Shown here: positions 44,446 through 54,508 of the stretch, one piece after another
How positions within the stretch are numbered: the first letter of the stretch is position 1
Layout: every line of letters starts with the position of its first letter
Source: Cylindrodendrum hubeiense
Taxonomy: Eukaryota > Ascomycota > Sordariomycetes > Hypocreales > Nectriaceae
Assembly (NCBI GenBank): GCA_014621425.1
Contig: JAANBB010000258.1
Location: 1 to 57,007, forward strand
Length of the DNA: 57,007 nt
Direction of reading: 5' to 3'
Position numbers and translations under genes: made by a program
Notes under the pieces: model-generated
What the model was told of the DNA's origin: nothing
The model's input: only the letters and a program-made list of their open reading frames with translations
Database searches by the model: none

Positions 44446-44709
44446 TCAGCATGCACCACAATTTGTACGACAACTAGACGATGATTTTGATGGTGGAGCC
44501 TTCGGAAGGGGGCCAGCAGTTGTATGGTAGTCACTCCAGGGGAGGACAGAGAATTTAGGTCCGACAAGATGTTCCCGCCAGAAACAATCGGATCCTTCCT
44601 GATTCATACCGTTGAGAAACTCGATCAAGCGCTTAGAATCGGCCCATCGACTGAGGGTCTCGTTGGAATATGCCTTGTTACCAAATGTGCGTTTCGGCTG
44701 AGAAAACAA
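44446..44709 (-). pseudogene. NRPS condensation-domain fragment, relic, opposite strand
   Basis: An 87-codon minus-strand stretch. The part RLIEFLNGMNQEGSDCFWRE followed by HLVG...FSVLP resembles the helix-FWRxxL segment downstream of the active-site His motif in condensation domains. The family call is tentative. Confidence 0.4.
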
Positions 44710-46339
44710 TGGCTAACTCTACTGCTGCGACTATAATTCGTGCTCCCTGGGCGCTGGTGGTTTCGCAGTATAGTAGCGTTGTGATCTTTAGTGCGGTCCT
44801 GACTAGTCGAAGTCGCCGTATTATAGGTAGCTAGGAAATTGAGAGGTCTGTGGCTAGCACCGTTTCTGTGCTTGTGTCATGATGTAGCACATTTGGAGTT
44901 GGTTCAACAGAAATGATGATCATCCACACCGTCCCGCTATGAAGGTGCCCGCTACTTCGCAAAAGTAGAGGAAGCTCCGAACTCTAGATAGCTACATTCC
45001 TCTGGTTACCAAAGAGGACATTAACTTGAACAACCACCTTTTACCTTGTGGAAGCAACTTAATCGCTGCTATGGAGCCGGTGTCTAAGGCCCGCCTCGCT
45101 GGAGCCAAGTTCCTTTCCCTGTCTGCGCCTACGCTCCAAATTGCAACCCCCAATCTGACATATCTGCAGATACTACTGATCCCTTATCAGAAAGCGAGCT
45201 TTTCTACGAAATGGAAAATGGGATGGCAAAGACAGAGATTATCGAGCAGGTGGTTAAGGAGGTGCCCGCCTTCGTGCTTTTGAGACAGATGTCTTTGTGG
45301 GAACGGTCTCTCGGATCTATATTCGTCAAGTGGGTTCTCGTTGGTGCGAATACAGAATCTGCCTCATGTCCCAAATTTCCCAAGCGCAATACAATGAGAT
45401 TTGCTCGCCCCTAATTTTTCGACAATCCCCTACGCTCCACTTGAACAAAGCCGTCCAGGGGGCACCCTCTGTCTCATCGTTCGTGGAACACGATCATTAT
45501 GAGGACATCCATAAGGCCATCGGGTACTAGAAGTAGCTCTCCGAGGACTCTTCCGTGTCGATCTTAAGCCTGTGCTTGGCCAAACGCCCCTCGGTCATGA
45601 TATGTCAGCACGCCAGCTCGTTGCAAAAGGGCACCAGAATGAATGAATTGGTTCAACAATGCCCCGACTGGCTGATTCAATACGATGGTGCACCAGTGAG
45701 TCGATGCTTCTATGGAATTGGCTTTCAGACAACTACAGCCGTATGAAGACAGTGTATGTGCAGGGGGGGTCGTTACATGATTGGAAGGCCCAGGTGTTTG
45801 GGATGGACGAGTAGTTGACGCTTGAGATCAGGATGATTCAGGGCTGGGCTTGTTAAGGACATGGCGGATGTCTTGTCTTTCCTGGCGCTGGATCTTCATG
45901 GAGTGTTGTTCAGTGAGACTAAGTAATATGTCGATGATAGCTCCATATATTTCATATTCTTCAATTTGTTCGTGGTCTGCTCTATAAAGAAGAAGCGTTA
46001 CAAGGGTGTGGTGTTATTGATCTCAATGCCACCATGAATATCTTTGGAATCATTTGCGCAAATCCACTTATAGCTTCCGTATTTGAACCAAGTTTCCTAC
46101 CTATTTATTATCTATCCTTAAGAAGATCCGGTAGGGTAAATAATTGAGTCATTGTTGCTGTACCACTTAAATACCGTGAATCATTCGTTAGATGTGAGCA
46201 TATTTATCTTCTTATTTCACTCTAATCTGTTCCGATAGATCCCTTTTCTTTCTTTTTTCTTAAATTTCTTTTTAGAAAAGAAAAAGATTATTTACCATGT
46301 ATAAACTATTCAATATGCCTTCTTTTCTCTGCAACGAAC

Positions 46340-47190
46340 ATGGTTACTCCCGAGCTAAGAGATGGCTTCTCACCTGTTTGGATGGCATATAATGTACTTA
46401 GCAATGGGGATGTCGCTCTTAAAATCATGAATCATGAAGATATTAAAGAGCGCGAATACTACATGCAGAATTAAATCATTAGGACTATATAGGATAACTT
46501 CTGTCTCCTAATATGCAGGGAACTTTTTTGTTCCATAGTACCTACAGTCACCACCGAGTTCTCGTCTTCCCTCCGCAAGGCCTAAACCTGAGAGCTTATG
46601 CTTGGCGAATGTCGGTTGCTGCCTGTAGATCAACTGCAAAACAATTGTTTCAAATTTTGAAGGCCTATAATTGCGGAGTTGTACATCGGGGTGGGTTGCG
46701 TGTTAGTGTTGCATAATAAAAAAGCAAAAAGCTGACGTATGCCGCAGACTTTAACAGTGCGAATACAATGTACAATCTTTATCCTCACAATGACTGTATT
46801 AACAGAAAGGTAAAGTACGGATGCCTTAGACGTCCCTAAAAAAAAAGCTCCTTCCCCTAGATCAACCACTATGGAAAGAGGATCGCCTCGTTAGGCCGAT
46901 AGACACTCGCGAGAGTCTAGTAGGAGATAGAATATCTCTCGGCGATTTTGGGTTCGCAATCAAATCCGGCACTTCGGTGATATTCAAGTGGCAGACGCCT
47001 GCTACCCATGTATCGAGTCCCAGAGCTTGTGCTCTCTATATTGCGGAAGGGCCTGTCCTATCCACCCTAGCAACGCTTGACTGCAGCTCAACTACTAGGA
47101 GATCCTCCATTCAAAGCACTAGTGGAATGCATAGCCTCTAGGAACTCGCCCTATTCTAAAGAAAGCAGGCTGCTAAAGCGGTGGCATTGG
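46340..47190 (+). pseudogene. Degraded SRPK-like protein kinase
   Basis: Relic patches appear in kinase order on plus. About 46340-46471 has VWMAYNVLSNGDVALKIM with the ATP lysine and EREYYMQN, then a stop. 46513-46716 has HHRVLVFPPQGLNLRAY, then AKQLFQILKAYNCGVVHR, where the catalytic HRD reads HRG. About 46945-47035 has LGDFGFAIKSGT and FKWQTPA. 47077-47150 has LTAAQLLGDPPFKAL-like C-terminal residues. Stops and frame breaks separate them, and about 180 bases between the second and third patches look foreign. Fungi carry many lineage-specific SRPK-like kinases of this type. Confidence 0.6.
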
Positions 47191-47931
47191 TTTCTCGTGT
47201 GGAGTCACAACTATAGTAGTTCCCTTGGGTTTCCCTCGGCCCTTTGCACACCAAAACCATCGACTCAAGCAACCTCGCCAACTCCGCAGACCAGTCATCT
47301 TTCATCGCAGCTTCAACGCATCGCCCATCTCCCACCACCACCACCATATCCAACTACTTCAATCTTGGCCTGGGCATGACTGGTCTTAAGACTAATGAGG
47401 CGCTGCTCGACCTCAGCTTATTGGATGACCCTACCTTCATATACCATACATTCAATTTTAATGACCTCGTCAGCTTAATTAATAGTTGCTTGGCAGTTCA
47501 AATCTACTGCTTACTGGAATGTCTGAAAACAACACATGTTGGGCTTAAGCATCAACTCCCTTTACTACACTCTCGTTGCACCAAAACCCGAACCCTTGGG
47601 TAGAAATATGACACCAAATCTTTAATAAACATGCTATATTGTTTATCCTTAGTGCTGCTACAGTTAATGGGCTAAAGTGATTCAACTCTAAGCCCGGTTA
47701 TGTAACCCAGGTGATGGGGGTATATACAAAAGCACAAACACCGCCCTTTTCATAAAGATGCATGCCGGATAGAGTGATAAGGAAAACCCACCCGGCCACA
47801 TGCGCGCCCCCAATGTGCCGTGAACCCCAAATCCCTTGCGCCTTGCGTCATAGTTATGGATGGGCCTGGTAGCCTGCGCATCCAATCGTTATCGTAAAAA
47901 TTGACATTGTATCATGGCCCGTTATTCAGTC
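47191..47931. other. Decayed intergenic DNA
   Basis: An open plus-strand frame (47244-47603) follows the kinase relic but has no recognisable motif. The DNA before 47931 is the 3' side of the next minus-strand gene. Confidence 0.35.
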
Positions 47932-49269
47932 CTACTTGGTCCTCTCAGTTGTAGGGACATCTTGGGCCCCATAGTTCGCAATGCCGAGGGCCTTGTGCAG
48001 GCTGCGTCGAAAGATCTTGGCGGGAGCCGACTCTTCGTCTTTGTCGCGCCCGAGCAATCCAAAACTCATACGGCGAGCCACGTTGCCGGAATTGTCCTGC
48101 GGGGGAGGAGCTGGCTTCTTCTTCTTCTTCCGGACGACGGGAGCAGGGACTGCAACAGTAGCACGCGGAGGCCATTCACCATCGCGCTTCCAGCCAGTGA
48201 CACAGGCGCGGAGCATGTCGGAGAGGTTGACGGGACACGAGGGCTGTAGGTTGTGGATGATGACCTTGTCGTAGAGGCTGAGATAGACGGAGGGCGTGAT
48301 GGAGGCGCGAAGAGGGTTGTTGGGAGGGAGAAGGGGTGGCGCAATCGGGATGAGCGTCTCAACTGGGTAGTCTCGGCTCGACAGAGGCGTCGAGAGGCTT
48401 GTGTCTTTGGACTGCTGCTTCTGCAGCTCCTTCTCGTCACCCTTTGCCAGGGAGGAGGCATCGGAACCATCACTGCCGCCCGGTGGGTGAGTGGACGAGA
48501 CTGCGGAGCTCGGTGGCGAGCTAGACATTGAGCGACGGAAGAAGAAGCGACGCGGGGATCGTGGGGAAACAGAGGGCGGGGTGACAGGCTTGGTGCGGAT
48601 GCGAACAGTGCGGGCGCCTGTCCATGCCTTGCGCCTGGCCTCGAAGCAGGCTAGACCCTCATTCCATTCCGTCTCCTTGCGGACGGCTCTCCGGCGTTTG
48701 GTTTGCTTGGCCAGAACGGCGGCCTGCACCGTGGGGCCCACGGTGCCAGGGCTATCGAAGCGGAAAGGGGAACGAGAAGGAAGAGGCTCGTCGTCGGAGA
48801 GGTCTGAGGTCCACTCTATGCGGGGGCGGTAGTTGATTGGATCTTCAGAGACGGTGCTGTAAGTGGATTCCGCATCGCTCTCGTCTTCAGAGTTGGCATC
48901 ATCTTCGTCGACCTGGTAGCCGGTGTCGTCCTTCATCTCATCCTGAACGGGTTTGGGAGGTTGGATAGTATCGATAATATTTGTTTGGTCTGTTGGTGCA
49001 GTAATGGAGTCGTCGGGGATAGCATTGTCCGAGGTCGGTGTTGCGACTCGGGATGGCCATTGAAAGTCCCAATCGTTCTTGACCTTGGCCTCCAGATACC
49101 GCTTGACGGCCTCTTTCTGCTTGGTCTTGTCCTTGCTCAACAGATCGGCATGCTCCTCAGCGACCCAATCCGGAGTTACAGAGGACAATGGCGTAGATAG
49201 TTGGACGGACTGGTGGCGGAGCTTCGCGATGGGAGATCGCGGGCTCCTATAGATGTCGGAGAAAATCAT
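47932..49269 (-). CDS. Gag1-like clamp-domain protein (DUF4050 type), fungal-specific
   Basis: A 445-aa intronless frame. The frame is open to 49494, but the first ATG is 49267-49269, giving MIFSDIYRSPRSP, a plausible conserved start. The N-terminal part has a WDFQWPSR patch near residue 75. An acidic stretch (DEDDANSEDESDAES) follows. The central region has KETEWNEGLACFEARRKAWTG. The C-terminal region has LIPIAPPLLPPNNPLRASI, then VYLSLYDKVIIHNLQPSCPVN and LSDMLRACVTGWKRDGEWPP. The last 60 residues are basic (RKKKKK). The central and C-terminal blocks look like the fungal clamp_Gag1/DUF4050 family, of little-known function. I am confident it is a real gene, less so of the family name. Confidence 0.65.
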   Translation of the reverse strand: MIFSDIYRSPRSPIAKLRHQSVQLSTPLSSVTPDWVAEEHADLLSKDKTKQKEAVKRYLEAKVKNDWDFQWPSRVATPTSDNAIPDDSITAPTDQTNIIDTIQPPKPVQDEMKDDTGYQVDEDDANSEDESDAESTYSTVSEDPINYRPRIEWTSDLSDDEPLPSRSPFRFDSPGTVGPTVQAAVLAKQTKRRRAVRKETEWNEGLACFEARRKAWTGARTVRIRTKPVTPPSVSPRSPRRFFFRRSMSSSPPSSAVSSTHPPGGSDGSDASSLAKGDEKELQKQQSKDTSLSTPLSSRDYPVETLIPIAPPLLPPNNPLRASITPSVYLSLYDKVIIHNLQPSCPVNLSDMLRACVTGWKRDGEWPPRATVAVPAPVVRKKKKKPAPPPQDNSGNVARRMSFGLLGRDKDEESAPAKIFRRSLHKALGIANYGAQDVPTTERTK

Positions 49270-50539
49270 GGCGGATTGTGCCGGGGCTTTTGAAGCCCGT
49301 GAGGTGAAGCCGAGGTAGGATGATGGCTTGGGGATTGGAATAGGAGCGGTGGCGGCAGTTGTTGAGCGAGAATGCGGGGGAACGGCCTGGAGAAGGGGAT
49401 GCACGGTGGTTGGTGGTATGATGTCGGGATTGGATGTCGGTTGGGGTAGTACTTCGTTACTCGTTAGTGGTGATGAAATGATTAAGATGTACAATGTTCA
49501 GTTGTAAAACGAGCGGTACGATGTCAGTGTTGCGGGACCGGGGCAGGAGTCTCAGGTGGTGTCCGTGGGACGAGGAAGGTATATATGTGGTGGTGGGTAA
49601 ATGGACAGTGCAGCAGCCGGTGGTGTTGTTGTTGGAGGTGGAGGTGGCGCTGCGAGAGGCAGCTCCCAGTGTGGTGTGTCTGGGAGTGTCTCGTGTGTGG
49701 TTGCACGCGCGATGTGACGTCGAGCATGTAAAGCGACGTCGGAGGTAGCGCGGGAAGAGGACGGGCTTGGGCTGGGGCAAGGCTGGGCGGGTAGGTAAAA
49801 AGCAAGGCACAAGGCGAGCAGAGCAGAGCAAGGCAAGGCAAGGCGAGGCCAGGATGGGGAGAAGGCGGAGGGAACCGAGGGAACAGAGGCAAAGGTAGGG
49901 GAAGAGACGGGATTGGGCTCACTCAAGACATGATCGGCGGCGCCGTGGCCGAGTCCAACTGTCGAGGTGCAATTGCGAAACAAGACAGGAAAGAGGCCGG
50001 ATAGAATTGAGACCAAGACAGCTAAGACAGGACAAGACAAGCCAAAGACAAGACCCTAGCTGGGGTAATGTTCCTTTTTTGATGTCTGCCTCTCTGGCCG
50101 TGTCTGTGTCTGTGTATGGAGTACGTGTGCGCGAGTGTCCCCGTTCCAGTGGTGATCCAATCCAATCCACCCGAGGTACGAGGTAGGAGGGGACGACGGA
50201 TGCAGATGGACGACTTTGGGATGCAAGGGAAGAAGAGGGAGGGAGAGAGAAAGTGAAGAGGCAAAAAGGATGGTCGAGGAAAGCCAAAGGCTGAGAAAAG
50301 ACTAACAAGAAGAACCTACGTACCAGATAAAGGTCCGAACTCAGTTGTCTCCATCTGCTGGTCGCGGCCACGGACGGATCCGACGACAAATGGAGCGTCG
50401 GGGGGCATGGGCGGCGAGAGCGGCGGCGGCAGCGACGACGACATGGCGCTGGGCTGGTGGTGACTCTACCTGCTCCTGGTGACGAGGAACCGGACTGGAG
50501 AGCGAATGTACAGGGTACTCGGGGGGGTCGTGAGGGACG

Positions 50540-50584
50540 CCTGACAAGCCTGACAAGCCTGGCAAACCTGGCAAACCTGGCAAA
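50540..50584. repeat. 9-bp tandem repeat, 5 copies
   Basis: Two copies of CCTGACAAG followed by three copies of CCTGGCAAA. Confidence 0.9.
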
Positions 50585-51574
50585 CGAGCTAGGATCGGGC
50601 GGGCCTGGGCCTGGCCTGGTCTGGTCGGCGCTGCTGCGATGCTGGCCTGGCCTGGCGCGAGATGAGATGGCGAGGAGCGAGATGTGGGAGGAGGCGGGAG
50701 GCGGGAAGCGGAATGATGATTCTCGCTGGTTGCATGTGCTGTGCTGTGCGCGCACGGAACAAATTTTAGCTTGGGAGGGGGAGGGGAACGTCAACCAAGG
50801 CCAAGCGCGAGGCCCGGTGGGTTCAAGCCTTGCAAGGTCACAGGTACTCGCTCGCCTGTCTCAGACTCGAGCCGTCTCCACATCCCCCGTCCGCATTTAT
50901 CTTCACCTTCACCTTGCCAACTTGCCTTGCCTTGCGGGCGGGCGAGTGGGGAGGAAGCATTCAGCCAGCCTAGCCAGGGCGGTGAGGCGCCTCAGGTTCT
51001 GCCCGGCATAGTGCCATGTACACTTCTGGATCCGGCACGCCCCAGCTCCCCCAACCCTCTGGCATCGGATGGCCGTAGTTCCATGTCTTGATTCGGCCCA
51101 ACCGTCGAGACATCGCTTGCGACACATCATTGCACCGAGTACACGATACCTTCGGCCCGCCATCCAATAAGCAGTATTCACAGCTCCCTACCATTACATC
51201 CGTACTAGGCATGTCGAGTAGCACAGACTACCGTGCTCCTCATCCAGCTGGGGTGGGGCCGGGGAGGGCAAAGAGGGCAAGGAGGGGAACAAGGGCAGTC
51301 GTGTGACTGTACCGCCCCGGAGAGCGCCACTTCCTGGTCGCCAACAGCGAGCAGCGACTCACATCGCGCACACACACGTGAAAAGTCAGAGGAGTCAAGA
51401 GATCAGACACGGCGCTGAGTTGGGTGCGCACCAGCCACCTAGAGGACCACCTAGACGGCCACCACAGATCCCACCGCCCAGGGTGGAAAAGCCGGGGCGC
51501 CCAATTGGCCGTCCTCATTGGCCGCTGGCGAGTCAGCCGCCAGGCTTATTCCCCCAGGCGGGTGGGCCCCAGGT

Positions 51575-51624
51575 GGTCCCTAGCAGTCCCTACAAGTCCC
51601 CAGCAGTCCCTAGCAGTCCCCAGC
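51575..51624. repeat. 10-bp tandem repeat, 5 copies
   Basis: Five copies of AGTCCCTAGC with one or two substitutions each (GGTCCCTAGC, AGTCCCTACA, AGTCCCCAGC, AGTCCCTAGC, AGTCCCCAGC). Confidence 0.9.
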
Positions 51625-53851
51625 AGCCCCCCCCGAGAGGTCCACCACCCACCACCTCGCTCCCTCCCTCGCTCCCTACAGGGCCTAAAACAGCGTCGCT
51701 CTGCGCTGAGCGATCCTCGAGGATCTTTCCCCTTCCGATGCGCGCACGCAAGCACACCCGACGCTTCGACCGGCCGCGGAACAGCAACGGATTGCATCCA
51801 ATGCACCCCATCTGCACTTCCGGGGCTAAAGGAAACGCCTAATGCACTTGCTGCAGTCCTCGTTGCAGCAAGTAGCCGCTTCTCCATCCCCTGCTCTTCG
51901 CCCTGGCTCCTGTTTGTGCGGTCCTGCAGTTCTGCAGCTCTGCAGTTCTGCTGGTGTTGGTCTCGGTCAGTCCTGTAAGTCGCCGTCAACTGGTCGGCCG
52001 GTCGCTTTGTTGGTCAGACAGGTCACATGGACAATCAGATGTCATACATCCGTCACTCGTCACCCTCATCACACATTGCCCATCCGCTCTGGCTTCTCCA
52101 TCTCCCCATATCCCATAGCCGGTCAACCGGTTTCCCGGAATACTATATACGAAAAACGGCCCACTGGTCGGATATACGCTCACTATCAACATGGATAGGG
52201 AAGTTGAACAGACAGTTCCCTCCAGTTGACACTCGGAAAACAGGCAATGAGGACCATGAGGACCACCGACGAGATGCAGGCTTCGACTCCTTGGCGAGCC
52301 CGCCCGTATGCGTTCACCGTTCAAATGGATCCTCCCAAGGACCTTGGACCACCTCGACAAGGTCCCCCATTCCCCAGAACCTGACTCTATCTTGGTCAAG
52401 GTTCCCCCGGCCATATTTCTTTGCCCTGTCTCCATTTCCAACTCTCTTATCCCAAGCCTGGACCTATCTGGCCTCCAATCTGGAGTCTCAATCATGTAAA
52501 TGCCTGACAAACAAATGGTGATCATCCGCAGGGCCATCATGCACCACCACCCAAAACCCACCCAACCACACTCGCAAGCAACATGCGCTGCCCACCCCGG
52601 CCGGCTCCCCCCTAGCTCCCCATTAACGTGTTAATTCTGTGACACAAGACACAGATAGATTTGCTGCCCTGTAAGTAAGTGATTCCACTGCTGTACTTGG
52701 TACCTTGGACCCCAGACAACGCATCGTACCGTCGTCCTGCTGCCTCCCGTACAGGGATTAGCAACCTCGGATTAGCAACCAGCGCGACGTCACGGCTCGG
52801 CTCCATAACCACCTCTGGACCCCAAATTGAGGCATGGACCTGTCGCCTCGGGAGTCCGACCCGCTTCCGAGCCAGCTCCCGCTCATGCGACGCAGCAAGA
52901 TGGGAAAAGAGGCGAGAGGGCGAGAGCACGACGACCATCATGATGTAATCACGTGTCATGGCAACTGACCTGTTCGCCTCACCATTTTGCCACGCCACTC
53001 GACTTCACGCCACCCCGGGCCGCGGATGGCGCCGCTCCCCTTCTGCCGCTTGCAAACTGACCGCACCTGCACCTGCGCTGCTGCACGTCTTCGACTGCAT
53101 TCGTGCAGCGCTGTAGACGCCCTGGCTACTGCGAGTGCGTGTGTAACTTTTAGGGCACAAGTGCAGTCACCACAACCGGCGCTTCAAACGGCGATGCATC
53201 GGCTATCGCGGCACCTGCTGTGTCGCAACTTGGAGGGAGGCGGAAAAGTCGCCGTCACTGAGCTAGGCTCCAGGTGTGTGTAGCTTGTAGACATCTCCAG
53301 GAATCTGTCCACCGTTATCGCGAATCCAGATTCACGAGATAGATGTGTAAATCGAGGCTGCCCCGGCCTTGATTGGGGATCACCCCATCACTCTACGGGA
53401 GAAGATGGAGTTCCACCGCCATTGTGTAATCTCACATGGTGGAGAGGGGATGCTGCCCCATCGCCAACCCCCTTTCACACCCCATCTGCCTGGTTTCGAG
53501 AGGACCCATCCAGGCACATCCCAGTTGCGTTTCGGAGCCGCACTGAACTGCAGAGCATTTCCGCACTTGCGCAATTGCTGGGTCAAATACCTTGTCCAGC
53601 GCCGGGTGCCCGCTGAACTGCGCTCCATCCATAAAAGGGCCTGGCTTTGGCGATAGAGGCAGCCTGTGAATGAATGGGGAGGGGACGGGCGCCCACCGGC
53701 CACTGGTATCCCCAGCAGAGAACCCCTAACCATTGTGGGACGTGCAGACAAGCTGCCCCAGCGAGCTTTACTAATAAGGCAAGGTATTGCAGGGTCGGGG
53801 AGGACGTTGTATGTGGTACGTAGTGGGCTCCTCCCTCATGCAATTCCCCGC

Positions 53852-53893
53852 CATCGCTCATCGCTCATCGCTCATCGCCCATCGCCCATCGCA
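53852..53893. repeat. 7-bp tandem repeat, 6 copies
   Basis: CATCGCT three times, CATCGCC twice and CATCGCA once, uninterrupted. Confidence 0.9.
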
Positions 53894-54508
53894 CCTTCCC
53901 GTCCGTGCAGCCTGCAGTGTTGGCAGGGGCGTCCCTTCTTGTTGCTCTTGCCTTCGGTGATGTACGGTGCTTGCTGAGGTGTTTCCTTCCTTCGGCTCCT
54001 GCCAAACGCTTGACATCTGTCACTTGTGTAACCTCGTCACGTTATCCCAAGCTAAAGCTAACGGGGTCGCTTCGATTTGATTGCGCCGTAAAAGGAACAC
54101 AAATAGCACACATCACCTCCAGCATGCATCAAGGCGCAAACACAATCACAAGCACAATCACGGTTATAGACATTAAGTGAAGTAGAGCACCATGTTGATT
54201 ATTTATTTATAACTGTCCCTGTCCTTTGCGTTCCTGTTTCCTATAAAAACATCAAAAGCCATGTGCGTGTGGTACCTGTGCGCCAAAGGCCTCTTGTCCC
54301 CAAAGGCCTTTCTCGATCACAGAAAACTGTTTCAACCCCAAAGTTGCAAATCCCAAGCCTCCCTGTGCAAATTGCAATCATACCAAACCATATCCTTTCT
54401 TGTTCCAAACGATTGCATGTGTTGTTACATGCCGACCTAGACTTGCGTTGTGCTCGGGGATCCATGTTGCGGAATCCCCCAGTACCAGTGCATCCTCTTC
54501 ACTCCCCT

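Larger units (their letters stand above)
43500..45850. pseudogene. Degraded nonribosomal peptide synthetase remnants
   Basis: Fragmented, stop-ridden DNA with patches matching NRPS domains. The clearest is on plus (43654-43872): a condensation-adenylation linker with QLRQWNNEFPSLVDRCLHGI and the adenylation-domain opening GSFTYQELDELS, followed at once by a stop. On minus (44446-44709) is a condensation-like piece. A weaker patch on plus at about 45640-45690 (ELVQQCPDW) resembles the end of a condensation domain. There is no intact module. Opposite orientations mean rearrangement or more than one ancestral copy. Whether it was a siderophore synthetase (SidD-like) cannot be decided by eye. Confidence 0.55.
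49270..54508. other. Gene-poor region with small tandem repeats
   Basis: Over 5 kb without a convincing gene. Longer open frames (for example 49919-50794, minus) are Ser/Pro/Arg-rich and lack any motif. Tandem repeats occur at 50540-50584, 51575-51624 and 53852-53893. The start of this stretch is probably the promoter and leader of the clamp-domain gene. Confidence 0.45.

Noticed and set aside
49919..50794. 291-codon minus-strand frame
   Set aside because: Ser/Pro/Arg-rich low-complexity translation over repeats, with no domain or plausible start.
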